From Ruminococcus champanellensis 18P13 = JCM 17042 (GTDB lineage Bacteria > Bacillota > Clostridia > Oscillospirales > Ruminococcaceae), in contig NC_021039.1 in assembly GCF_000210095.1 (NCBI RefSeq), positions 982,344 through 1,046,343 of the forward strand: 64,000 bases of DNA. The letters are read 5' to 3'. Of this stretch, positions 51,523-60,115 are shown piece after piece. Made by a program: the position numbers and the translations under genes. The notes below the pieces were generated by a model that ran no database searches, had not been told where the DNA came from, and was given only the letters and a program-made list of their open reading frames with translations. Position 1 is the first letter of the stretch, and each line of letters starts with the position of its first letter.

Positions 51523-52313
51523 ATGATTGACAATCTTGTATCCATTATTATGCCTTCATGGAATACAGCGCAATTTATTGCGGAATCCATTCAATCAGTA
51601 ATAAATCAAACTTATAAAAATTGGGAACTGCTTATTGTTGATGATTGTTCTACGGATGATACTGATAATATTGTAGAGCCGTTTTTGACCGATGCACGCA
51701 TAAAATATTTCAAAAATGAGAAGAACAGCGGCGCTGCATTGACCAGGAATCGCGCGATGCGTGAAGCGAAAGGCGAGTGGATAGCTTTTCTCGATTCAGA
51801 TGATTTGTGGATGCCTGAGAAGTTGGAAAAACAGATAAGGTTCATGAATGAGCATAACTATACGTTATCTTTCACAGAGTACGAAAAGATTGATGAAGAA
51901 AATCGGACGCTTAACATATATGTATCAGGACCGGATGTGGTTAACAAAAGAAAGATGTATCGTTATGATTACATAGGTCAACTTACCATGATGTATAGTG
52001 CCAGGTGCTTTGGACTGATTCAGATTAAGGACATTAAAAAAATAATGACTATGCTATACGGCTTCAGCTCTACAAAAAGCAGGATACCGAAGCCCATCTT
52101 CTGAAAGAAAATTTAGCCAAGTACCGGATCCGAAAAAAAAGCATCAGCCATGACAAATTAGAAAAGAAGTTAAAGAGCCATTATGACCTGTTCCGTATTT
52201 GTGATGAAAAGCCCGCGATAGCCGCGGTTTGGTTTGCCTGTTGGAATATGTTTTGGGGAATTTTGAAAAAGGGAAAATACGAGAAAAGAAACAAGGGTCT
52301 CTCGGGAGAATGA
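51523..52313 (+). pseudogene. Family-2 glycosyltransferase with apparent frameshift at an A7 run
   Basis: GT-A glycosyltransferase: VSIIMPSWNTAQFIAESI, LIVDDCSTDDT and the DxD-type FLDSDDLW. The frame breaks at AAAAAAA 52036-52042: as read it ends at 52104 after 193 residues. With one more A the sequence continues IKKNNDYAIRLQLYKK, then about 80 further residues (SISHDKLEKKLKSHYDLF; AVWFACWNMFWGILKKGK) to TGA 52311-52313, one base before the next ATG. The restored length of 263 is normal for EpsE-like enzymes. Sequencing error or slipped-strand phase variation are both possible. It should add one sugar to the growing EPS lipid carrier in the cytosol. Confidence 0.88.
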
Positions 52314-52314
52314 T

Positions 52315-52929
52315 ATGTATATACGAAATGCCGGTATGGAAGATTTGAATCAAATAGCGCAGACGCATATAGAGTGTTTCCCAAACAGTTTTTCAACAGC
52401 TCTCGGGGTGCCGTTGCTGAAAAAGTTTTATTTGCAGTACCTGAAAGAGTACCCGGATCTATTTTGGGTTGCCGTTGACGATGATTGTATAGCCGGGTTT
52501 TGCATGGGATATCTGCTTGACAGAGGAAGCTGCAATCGCTCTTTTGCAAAGCATAACATTGTTCCTCTTGCGCTCCGTTATCTATTACTGCTTATCAAGG
52601 GCAATAAAAAAGCATGGAAACGGCTTAAGCCGACAAAAGGCCGCAAAAGCGATTCCGTTCGCATATTAGAACCGGAATTTTATCATATTCCTCCTACAGA
52701 ATGCGGCGATCTTCTCTCCATTTGTGTTTTGCCGAAATGGCGGGGAGCAGGGATTGCGAACGAATTGATATCCGATTATCAGGACGCGTTAAGAAAAATC
52801 GGTAGGAGCGTGTGCTTTTTAACAGTTGCGACTGTGAATTCCCGTGGGATTCACTTCTATGAAAAGAACGGCTTTGTGCCATATCGTGCTTTGGGAGATG
52901 TGGCGATAACATATGCCAAGAGGCTTTAA
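52315..52929 (+). CDS. GNAT-family acyltransferase of the EPS cluster
   Basis: 204 residues with the GNAT fold: MYIRNAGMEDLNQIAQTH start, LLSICVLPKWRGAGIANELI (acetyl-CoA site, RGxGIA) and TVATVNSRGIHFYEKNGF (motif B). An insert of about 55 residues (GNKKAWKRLKPTKGRKSDS) precedes motif A. In this context it may acylate an amino sugar made by the aminotransferase and dehydratase, as PglD-like enzymes do, though PglD is of a different fold. ATG 52315 follows directly on the restored glycosyltransferase stop. Confidence 0.82.
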   Translation: MYIRNAGMEDLNQIAQTHIECFPNSFSTALGVPLLKKFYLQYLKEYPDLFWVAVDDDCIAGFCMGYLLDRGSCNRSFAKHNIVPLALRYLLLLIKGNKKAWKRLKPTKGRKSDSVRILEPEFYHIPPTECGDLLSICVLPKWRGAGIANELISDYQDALRKIGRSVCFLTVATVNSRGIHFYEKNGFVPYRALGDVAITYAKRL

Positions 52930-52939
52930 TGGAGAAGAT

Positions 52940-53725
52940 ATGGAAAAAGCGATAGTTGTTATTTCTTTCGATGGATACAAGGATTTGTGGGACACATTTT
53001 TTGAATGTTATGAGAAGTTTTTCCCCGATTGTATGCTGCCGATTTACTTGATTACCAATCATGAAATACCAGCCTATCCGCATGTTACAGTGGTGACTAC
53101 CGGAGATGAAGTGTCATGGAGCCGCCGCGTGCGGAGTGCCTTGAAAAAAATCCCGGAGGATACTCTGCTTATCCTATTGGAGGATTACTTTCTTTGTGAA
53201 AAAACGAGCGTTGAAAAAATTGATGGGCTGTTCCGGATTTTCTCTGAAAATACCTATGACTATCTGAGGGTAATTCCCATACCGATCCAACATAAAAGGA
53301 AACCGAGCGGTGCGTATCCGCTTGACCCCTCGGCGCTATATGGCGTTAATCTTCAGGCAGCGATTTGGAAAAAGTCGTACTTGCAGAAACTCCTATACGA
53401 TGACGATTTCAGCGCTTGGGAGTTTGAAGCAAGGCAGAAAAACAACAGTACTATGCGTATCGACGGAAACTGCGCTGCATTGAACTATACAGGGCTGAAT
53501 TACCTGAATGGTGTCATACAGGGCAAATGGTATCCACGAACGGTAAAGCAGTTAAAAAAGCACGGGATAATGATTCCGACAGGTAATCGATCGATGATCA
53601 AGAGACGGAAGCTCATTGTAATGGACATAAAAAATTGGCTGGCACACCATATCCCTACCAAAATAATACATACACTGAAGCCTGTTGCTGTGCGCATCGG
53701 ATATAAATTTGTTACAAAAGATTGA
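52940..53725 (+). CDS. Putative glycosyltransferase of the EPS cluster
   Basis: 261 residues, cytosolic. Not firmly recognised. Start EKAIVVISFDGYKDLWDTFF and TLLILLEDYFLCEKTSVEKIDGLF (an LEDD-like acidic pair in place of DxD) resemble GT-A enzymes that act on capsular polysaccharide, with FSAWEFEARQKN as a possible acceptor or base region. ATG 52940 (GGAGAAGAT upstream) is preferred; an earlier in-frame ATG at 52913 overlaps the GNAT gene by 17 bp. It sits among EPS glycosyltransferases, so glycosyl transfer is the best guess. Confidence 0.65.
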   Translation: MEKAIVVISFDGYKDLWDTFFECYEKFFPDCMLPIYLITNHEIPAYPHVTVVTTGDEVSWSRRVRSALKKIPEDTLLILLEDYFLCEKTSVEKIDGLFRIFSENTYDYLRVIPIPIQHKRKPSGAYPLDPSALYGVNLQAAIWKKSYLQKLLYDDDFSAWEFEARQKNNSTMRIDGNCAALNYTGLNYLNGVIQGKWYPRTVKQLKKHGIMIPTGNRSMIKRRKLIVMDIKNWLAHHIPTKIIHTLKPVAVRIGYKFVTKD

Positions 53726-53745
53726 AAAAGGAAAGGTGATATGAT

Positions 53746-54789
53746 ATGTCCTATTCATTTAAAGATTGTGTACTGATGATAACCGGAGGCACAGGTTCTT
53801 TCGGAAATGCAGTTTTAGAGAGATTTCTCACCACCGATGTCAAAGAAATCCGCATTTTTTCACGCGATGAAAAAAAGCAGGATGATATGAGACATCTGTA
53901 CAATAATCCGAAATTGAAGTTCTATATCGGAGATGTCAGAGATATCTCAACTTTGCGTCCTGTCATGCAAGGTGTTGATTATATCTTTCACGCAGCTGCA
54001 CTTAAGCAGGTTCCGTCCTGTGAATTTTTTCCTCTCGAAGCTGTTAAAACCAACGTGATCGGCACGGATAATGTGCTGACAGCCGCAATAGATGCCGGAG
54101 TTAAACGTGTTGTATGCTTGTCCACGGACAAGGCAGCTTACCCGATAAACGCCATGGGTACAAGTAAGGCTATGATGGAAAAAATCATTATTGCCAAAGC
54201 GAGAAATGTTGACCCGGAAAAAACCCGTATTTGTTGTACAAGATACGGCAATGTAATGTGTTCGCGCGGTTCGGTTATTCCTCTCTTCATAGATAAAATC
54301 AAGCACGGATTGCCTCTGACGGTGACTGACGGAGCTATGACGCGCTTTATAATGAACCTCAATGAAGCTGTGGATCTGGTGCTTTATGCGTTTGAAAACG
54401 GAAGCCAGGGTGATCTGTTCGTTCAAAAAGCGGATGCTTGTACAATTGAGGTTCTTACGCAGGCGATTAAAGAGTTGTTTGGGGTTCCGGATTATCCCAC
54501 ACAGACAATAGGAATCCGTCACGGTGAAAAAATGTACGAAACATTGCTTACAAATGAAGAGTGCGCCCGTGCGGTTGATTGCGGAATGTTTTACCGCGTT
54601 ATTGCGGATAACCGTGATTTGAATTACGAAAAGTACCTGTCTTTGGGCAATAAGGATCGTAACACATTGACAGAGTTTAACTCGAACAATACAAGATTGC
54701 TTGATGTTGAGCAAACAAAGAAAAAGCTCCTTACTTCCAAGCTTGTGACAGATGAGCTTGAAGCATGGGGCATGCATGAAGTTTCATGA
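53746..54789 (+). CDS. Nucleotide-sugar 4,6-dehydratase/epimerase, CapE/FnlA-type
   Basis: 347-residue short-chain dehydrogenase of the polysaccharide-biosynthesis type. NAD motif ITGGTGSFGNAVL, IFSRDEKKQDDM, IFHAAALKQVPSCEFFPLEA and STDKAAYPINAMGTSKAMMEK, in which the usual YxxxK is MxxSK, as in inverting UDP-GlcNAc 4,6-dehydratases (PseB, CapE). The C-terminal FNSNNTRLLDVEQTKKKLL is the CapE/FnlA tail. It makes a 4-keto-6-deoxy-L-sugar from UDP-GlcNAc, likely used by the aminotransferase or for an L-FucNAc-type sugar. FnlB- or FnlC-type partners are not seen within the window. Confidence 0.9.
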   Translation: MSYSFKDCVLMITGGTGSFGNAVLERFLTTDVKEIRIFSRDEKKQDDMRHLYNNPKLKFYIGDVRDISTLRPVMQGVDYIFHAAALKQVPSCEFFPLEAVKTNVIGTDNVLTAAIDAGVKRVVCLSTDKAAYPINAMGTSKAMMEKIIIAKARNVDPEKTRICCTRYGNVMCSRGSVIPLFIDKIKHGLPLTVTDGAMTRFIMNLNEAVDLVLYAFENGSQGDLFVQKADACTIEVLTQAIKELFGVPDYPTQTIGIRHGEKMYETLLTNEECARAVDCGMFYRVIADNRDLNYEKYLSLGNKDRNTLTEFNSNNTRLLDVEQTKKKLLTSKLVTDELEAWGMHEVS

Positions 54790-54816
54790 GGTTATTTATT
54801 TTTGAAGGGGCTGCTG

Positions 54817-55863
54817 ATGATGAAAATATGCGTCATAGGAGCATTCGGGTTTGATACTATGCCCACCGGCGGACAACCGGTAAAAACACGCAATTTATAT
54901 AAATTGCTTTCCGAAAAATACGGAACGGATGAGGTATCGTATATTGAAACTTATGGGTGGAAGAAGCATCCTTTCAAAATGATGAACACTGTTCGCCGTG
55001 CTGTAAAACAAAGTGAGAATGTGATCATGCTTCCAGCGCATAATGGGGTGAAGGTCTTTGCACCTCTGCTTCTCAGATATGCAAAAGGAACTGCCGCAAA
55101 ATTATTTTATGATGTTATTGGAGGCTGGCTGCCCCAAAAAACTGCGGCTGATCAAAAGCTTGCTGGGCAGCTCCGGAAATTTGACGGCATTTGGGTAGAA
55201 ACCTCCAGCATGAAAACTGCATTGGACTCTCAGAAATTTTCAAATGTTTCGATTGTTCCGAACTTTAAATTCATTGCTCCGTTGATGCCTGAAGAACTGC
55301 CGCCTTTGGAAAAGCCATATCGTCTGTGCACTTTTTCGCGTGTCATGAAGGAAAAAGGTGTTGAAGATGCGGTTGAAGCCGTTATCCGGGTAAACAATGA
55401 TCTGGGGAAAACAGTGTATACTTTGGACATATACGGCCCGGTTGATAAGGCTTATCAGGAGCGCTTTGAAATGATTTGCTCAAATTTTCCGGATTATATA
55501 CAGTATAAAGGCATTGTACGTCCAGACGAGAGCATTGCGGCTTTAAAAGGAGCATTTGCTTTGTTGTTTCCCACGCATTTTGCCACGGAGGGCATCCCCG
55601 GAACGATACTTGATGCATATGCGGCTGGGGTGCCGATAGTCACGTCTAAATGGGAAAACTGCGGCGATATTTTTGATGATGGGACAGGTTGGGGATATGA
55701 GATGAGCAACAAGCAGGGGTTGTATATGATTTTGTCTCAAATTTGCCATGATACAACAAAATGGAATGATGTAAGAGAGGGCTGTTTGAAAAAGTATGCG
55801 TGCTTCTCTGCGGATGAAGCATTTTCTCGTATACAAAAGCAGCTATCAGGAAGCAGAGTATGA
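54817..55863 (+). CDS. Family-4/1 glycosyltransferase (GT-B)
   Basis: 348 residues with GT-B layout: N-terminal Rossmann half (MMKICVIGAFGFDTMPTGGQ, glycine-rich) and C-terminal nucleotide-sugar half (FSRVMKEKGVEDAVEAVI; ALLFPTHFATEGIPGTILDAYAAGVPIV), the EGxPxxxLDA-type motif of GT4. ATG 54817 has GAAGGGG upstream; a TTG at 54802 is possible. The donor sugar is not predictable. It overlaps the next gene by 4 bp. Confidence 0.87.
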   Translation: MMKICVIGAFGFDTMPTGGQPVKTRNLYKLLSEKYGTDEVSYIETYGWKKHPFKMMNTVRRAVKQSENVIMLPAHNGVKVFAPLLLRYAKGTAAKLFYDVIGGWLPQKTAADQKLAGQLRKFDGIWVETSSMKTALDSQKFSNVSIVPNFKFIAPLMPEELPPLEKPYRLCTFSRVMKEKGVEDAVEAVIRVNNDLGKTVYTLDIYGPVDKAYQERFEMICSNFPDYIQYKGIVRPDESIAALKGAFALLFPTHFATEGIPGTILDAYAAGVPIVTSKWENCGDIFDDGTGWGYEMSNKQGLYMILSQICHDTTKWNDVREGCLKKYACFSADEAFSRIQKQLSGSRV

Positions 55864-56768
55864 GTATAAGCACTTTTAACATAAAAAAATGGTACAGAAT
55901 GCTTCGCGGGAAAAGCATACTTCATGTAAATCAAGGACTTGGTCGTTGTTTTTCCACAACGGACATCTGTGGCTATTATAACGATTTGACCGAAAAGGTA
56001 ACAAAAATGCCGGAATTGCTTAATTGCGATGAGCTTCCGCATGTCGAAGACGAAAGAGGAGAACAAATCCTTTTTCCGGTTGCCGTTTTTCAGTACGGCT
56101 TAGGCGCATATGACCTTTATCTGTTAAAGCATGACGAACGCTATCTGAAAAAATTTTATCAGTGTGTGTGTTGGGCGATGCAAAATCAGGAAAGTTCCGG
56201 TGCATGGAACAACTTTTTCTTCATCTACCCCAGGACACCGTACGGTGCTATGTGCCAAGGTGAAGGAACCTCGTTATTGATTCGCGCATATAAACACTCC
56301 GGAAACAAGATTTATTTAGAGGCAGCACAGAAAGCACTTGATTTTATGCTGATTTCGGTGACAAACGGAGGAACATCGGACGAAACAGAAGAACGCTTAC
56401 TATTGCTTGAATACACACACCGCACTGCTGTATTGAATGGATGGATATTTGCGTTATTCGGATTGTACGATGCAGCTCTTGTATGTGACAGCAGGGTTTA
56501 CCGGGATGCGTTTGATAAGTCTTTGCATACGCTTATCAAATCACTTCATGATTTTGATTGCGGATATTGGTCAATTTATAGCAGAGACGGAAAAATTGCA
56601 AGTCCGTTTTACCATGATCTGCACATTGCACAGATGCAAGCCCTTTACGCTATGACGCATAATAAACTGTTTTTAGAGTATTCTGAGCGGTGGACAGCTT
56701 ACAAAAAAAGCTTTTGGAAATCCAAAAAAGCCTTTGTAAAAAAAGTTTTTCAAAAAATCAGGGAGTAA
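55860..56768 (+). CDS. D-glucuronyl C5-epimerase-like protein
   Basis: 302 residues matching the C-terminal domain of D-glucuronyl C5-epimerases, an (alpha/alpha) barrel: FPVAVFQYGLGAYDLYLL, YPRTPYGAMCQGEGTSLLIRA, LNGWIFALFGLYDA and CGYWSIYSRDGKIASPFYHDLHIAQ. In animals this domain flips glucuronate to iduronate in heparan; bacterial copies in EPS clusters may act on a uronate of the polymer or as a lyase-like hydrolase. No signal peptide is visible, so action before export is implied. ATGA overlap with the previous gene. Confidence 0.85.
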   Translation: MSISTFNIKKWYRMLRGKSILHVNQGLGRCFSTTDICGYYNDLTEKVTKMPELLNCDELPHVEDERGEQILFPVAVFQYGLGAYDLYLLKHDERYLKKFYQCVCWAMQNQESSGAWNNFFFIYPRTPYGAMCQGEGTSLLIRAYKHSGNKIYLEAAQKALDFMLISVTNGGTSDETEERLLLLEYTHRTAVLNGWIFALFGLYDAALVCDSRVYRDAFDKSLHTLIKSLHDFDCGYWSIYSRDGKIASPFYHDLHIAQMQALYAMTHNKLFLEYSERWTAYKKSFWKSKKAFVKKVFQKIRE

Positions 56769-56771
56769 AGT

Positions 56772-57872
56772 ATGAAGAGACTGCTTTGCATAGTTGGTGG
56801 GATGAATGCCGGCGGTGCCGAAACGTTTTTAATGAAGCTTTACCGAAAAATAGACAAAAACCAATTTCAAATGGATTTTGCTGTTGCAACCGCAGATAAA
56901 TGTTACTACGATGATGAGATTCTTTCGATGGGCGGACGCATTTATAAAATAAGTCCCAAAAGTTCTGGCGTTGTGCGCAACTTTAATAGTATTAAGAAAC
57001 TTGTGAAGCGTGAAAAATATTCCTATGTGCTTCGTACTTCGCAGCACTCATTGTCGGCGCTTGAGTTATTTGCAGCGCGAATCGGCGGTGCCAAAACCAC
57101 TATATTCAGATCAAGTAATTCTAATACAACAACTGGTGCCGGCAAAGATCTTTTGCTTCATCGCATCTGTCGCTTTATGCCCCTTTGGAATGCTGACATA
57201 AAGCTTGCACCGTCTACGGAGGCAGCTGAATTTATGTTTGGGAAAAACTGCATTAAAAAAGGCAGGGCGATTCTTCTGCATAACGCAATTGACCTTTCCT
57301 TATTTCACTATGATATTGCTGCAGGAATACGCATAAGAAATGAGTTAAATATCCCTGCTGAAACAACGATTATAGGACATGTTGGGCGGTTCAATCAACA
57401 AAAAAACCATGCTTTTTTATTGGATGTATTTAAGGCGTACAGCTGTAAAAATGGAAATTCTGTACTGTTATTGGTCGGGAAGGGCGAACTTGAACCTGCA
57501 ATAAAAGAAAAAGCCTCGGAACTCGGAATTTTAGACAGAATTATTTTCACGGGAGTCAGGTCTGATGTGCCCGCTCTTTTATCGGCTATGGATGTGTTCG
57601 TTTTTCCGTCACTGTACGAGGGAATGCCGAATACAGTAATTGAAGCGCAGGCAACGGGACTGCCGTGCCTGATTGCAGATACCATTACCCGCGAAGCTGA
57701 TATTACCGGTTTGGTTCACTACTTACCGTTAGACAGCGCAGATGCATGGGCAAGCTATATTGCAAACTTGCCGCAGGAAACCCGTACAACGCCAATACAA
57801 AAGTTTAAAGAAAACTGCTATGATATAGAGTCGGTAACAGAACAATTTGTTAAGCTGGTTTTTGAGAAGTAG
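56772..57872 (+). CDS. Family-4 glycosyltransferase, EpsF-like
   Basis: 366-residue GT-B enzyme. N-terminal GGMNAGGAETFLMKLYRKID is the family-4 acceptor/glycine loop. C-terminal IIGHVGRFNQQKNHAFLLDVF, LLLVGKGELEPAIKEKA, FTGVRSDVPALLSAMDVFVFPSLYEGMPNTVIEAQATGLP contains the retaining ExxxxxxxE motif (EGMPNTVIE). This matches EpsF of Bacillus-type EPS clusters. ATG 56772 has GGGAGTAAAGT upstream, 3 bp after the epimerase stop. Confidence 0.92.
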   Translation: MKRLLCIVGGMNAGGAETFLMKLYRKIDKNQFQMDFAVATADKCYYDDEILSMGGRIYKISPKSSGVVRNFNSIKKLVKREKYSYVLRTSQHSLSALELFAARIGGAKTTIFRSSNSNTTTGAGKDLLLHRICRFMPLWNADIKLAPSTEAAEFMFGKNCIKKGRAILLHNAIDLSLFHYDIAAGIRIRNELNIPAETTIIGHVGRFNQQKNHAFLLDVFKAYSCKNGNSVLLLVGKGELEPAIKEKASELGILDRIIFTGVRSDVPALLSAMDVFVFPSLYEGMPNTVIEAQATGLPCLIADTITREADITGLVHYLPLDSADAWASYIANLPQETRTTPIQKFKENCYDIESVTEQFVKLVFEK

Positions 57873-57882
57873 GAGATAGGCT

Positions 57883-59130
57883 ATGATAATAACATTGCGC
57901 AAAGTGGCAACGGGACTTATATTCGTTTGCACTACTGCATTGTTTGTGCTGTTCATTCTGTTTGATTCATATACTTGGGGGAAATATGTCCTTTTAGGCT
58001 TATCGGCGTGTATCCTTTTACTTGGTATTGGAATTACCCACAGTAAAATTATCCTCAAGTTCAACCCGTATGCTGCATTGAATATTCTGTTTATTGTCTT
58101 TGTGCTGCTTTCTTCAATGTGGGCGATAGATGCTTCGGACTCTGTGATTATGGCACGAACGTTGATGCGTATTTTTGTATGTGCATATGCGGTGTACATC
58201 ACCTACCTGAGCATTCCCGAATTGGACGAGACTGTGCTGCTGAAAGCAGTTATGTGGGCAGGATATATCGTTGCAATTTACTCCCTCGCTTTTTACGGGA
58301 TTGACGAGATGGTCTCCGCAGGAAGCAATTCAAGTCTGCGTATCGAAAGTGAATTTTCCAATGTTAATACGATTGGATTGGCCTGTGCTCTTTCATGTGT
58401 ACTTCAAATCAATCTTCGTAATCTTTGCCCAAAGGATCATTTCTTCCCGTCTGCACTCTTTATGATACCAAGTATCATTGTTCTTGCTGCTACGCAAAGC
58501 AGAAAAGCATTGGTTTTTTTTATAGTCGGTGCTTTGGGATATGCAGTTGTAAAAGCGCAAGAATCAAAAAAGAGTCTCTTTATTAAAACTGTCAAGATTT
58601 TGTTCGGCATTTTAATTCTGGCGCTGCTTATTTATTGGCTTTTGCAATTGGAGGCTTTTACAGGAGTCCGGGAGCGCATGGAAGGTGTCATAAATGCCGT
58701 TTTCGGAAACGGGAAGGTGGACAGTTCTACAATAAAGCGAAGCAACCTCAGAGCGTTGGGAATAGAATGGTTCTTAAAGCATCCTTTTGCAGGCATTGGA
58801 ATTGCAAATCCTCATATTTTAACCAATCAGTACTACGCTTTTGATGCCTACCTTCATGATAATTTCGTTGAGCTGCTTTGCGGTGGCGGAATTATAGGAT
58901 TTAGCCTTTACTATTCTATGTATGTATATCTGTTCTTGCAACTATGGAACTATAGAAGAATAGATCCGCAGAGAGCAGCATTTTTTGCACTTTGGCTTGG
59001 CTTGATGCTGGCTATGAATTATGGGATGGTAACTTATTATTCAAAAGCCCAGAACTTTTATCTGATGATTCATTTTGTGAATGTGTTTCAATTAAAGCAA
59101 AAAGCAGTATTAGAGGAAGGCAATGCCTAA
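57883..59130 (+). CDS. O-antigen ligase/polymerase (Wzy-like) membrane protein
   Basis: 415 residues with about ten membrane helices. A large periplasmic-side loop near residues 290-325 (GIEWFLKHPFAGIGIANPHIL, then YLHDNFVELLCGGGIIGF) carries the HDNFxELLxxGGxxG block of Wzy/WaaL proteins. As the only such gene in the cluster it is the probable polymerase of EPS repeat units outside the membrane. A Wzx flippase and Wza/Wzc-type chain length proteins are not in the window and must lie elsewhere or beyond it. The ATG follows AGGAGATAGGCT. Confidence 0.88.
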   Translation: MIITLRKVATGLIFVCTTALFVLFILFDSYTWGKYVLLGLSACILLLGIGITHSKIILKFNPYAALNILFIVFVLLSSMWAIDASDSVIMARTLMRIFVCAYAVYITYLSIPELDETVLLKAVMWAGYIVAIYSLAFYGIDEMVSAGSNSSLRIESEFSNVNTIGLACALSCVLQINLRNLCPKDHFFPSALFMIPSIIVLAATQSRKALVFFIVGALGYAVVKAQESKKSLFIKTVKILFGILILALLIYWLLQLEAFTGVRERMEGVINAVFGNGKVDSSTIKRSNLRALGIEWFLKHPFAGIGIANPHILTNQYYAFDAYLHDNFVELLCGGGIIGFSLYYSMYVYLFLQLWNYRRIDPQRAAFFALWLGLMLAMNYGMVTYYSKAQNFYLMIHFVNVFQLKQKAVLEEGNA

Positions 59131-60062
59131 TGAATATTAAAAGATATGCACGGGCGATGCGAAAATACATGTTGAACCCCAATTATCGTTTTTTAATAAA
59201 TGCCGGATTCGGTAAATATGATGATATGCCTGACAAAGAGTATTTGGAGCGAAAGTTTGAGTGCTGTACGGGAAAGCAACTTGACCTCAACAATCCTGAA
59301 ACTTTCAACGAAAAACTCCAATGGCTGAAGCTATACGACCGAAAACCAGAATACACAGTAATGGTGGACAAGTATAAAGCACGTGATTATGTTTCAGAAA
59401 AAATCGGTTCGCAATATCTTATCCCACTACTCGGTGTATGGGATGCTCCCGATGAAATTGATTTTGGCGCATTGCCCAATAAATTTGTCCTGAAATGTAA
59501 CCATAATTCCGGATGCGGAATGTGTATATGCAAGGACAAGAGCACACTGAATAGAAAAAAAGTGAGAGCAGATTTAAAGCGCGGACTCCATCAGGACTAT
59601 TACCTTACTGGTCGCGAGTGGCCATATAAGGATGTGCCGCGCAAAATTATTGCCGAACAATTCATGAAAAGTGATGCCGGTGGACTTACTGACTATAAGG
59701 TGCATTGCTTCAATGGTAATCCAAAACTGATTCTCGTCTGCAAAGACAGATTCGCGGCAACCGGACTCACCGAGGACTTTTTCACTCCGAATTGGGAGCA
59801 TCTTGACATGCACCGTCCGACTCATCCGAATTCGTCAATTGAAATTGCCAGGCCGGCAGAACTGCCTGAAATACTGGAGCTGGCGAAGAAACTCTCCGAA
59901 GGTATACCGTTTCTGCGCGTGGATTTCTACATAATCGAGCACAACGTGTATTTTTCGGAGCTGACATTCTACCCGGCGTCAGGATTTGAAACATTCGAGC
60001 CGGAGCGGTGGGATGAAGTCCTTGGCTCATGGCTGGGGGCTCTGCCAATTTCTGATCTATAA
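59130..60062 (+). CDS. ATP-grasp glycan-modifying protein, TupA-like
   Basis: 310 residues of the ATP-grasp family often annotated as a glycosyltransferase in capsule loci. Blocks: NPETFNEKLQWLKLYDRKPEYTVMVDKYKARDYV (conserved start), FVLKCNHNSGCGMCICKD (ATP-binding loop), KIIAEQFMKSDAGGLTDYKVHCFNGNPKLI and FLRVDFYIIEHNVYFSELTFYPASGFETFEPE (metal-binding Asp and Glu). It may ligate an amino acid or polyamine-like group to the polymer; inferred from the ATP-grasp mechanism. ATG 59130 overlaps the polymerase stop by 1 bp. Last gene of the EPS operon here. Confidence 0.85.
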   Translation: MNIKRYARAMRKYMLNPNYRFLINAGFGKYDDMPDKEYLERKFECCTGKQLDLNNPETFNEKLQWLKLYDRKPEYTVMVDKYKARDYVSEKIGSQYLIPLLGVWDAPDEIDFGALPNKFVLKCNHNSGCGMCICKDKSTLNRKKVRADLKRGLHQDYYLTGREWPYKDVPRKIIAEQFMKSDAGGLTDYKVHCFNGNPKLILVCKDRFAATGLTEDFFTPNWEHLDMHRPTHPNSSIEIARPAELPEILELAKKLSEGIPFLRVDFYIIEHNVYFSELTFYPASGFETFEPERWDEVLGSWLGALPISDL

Positions 60063-60115
60063 CGTATATATTCGTCTTCGGACGATATATAAATAAAACA
60101 AAAGGAGAAAAGCGA

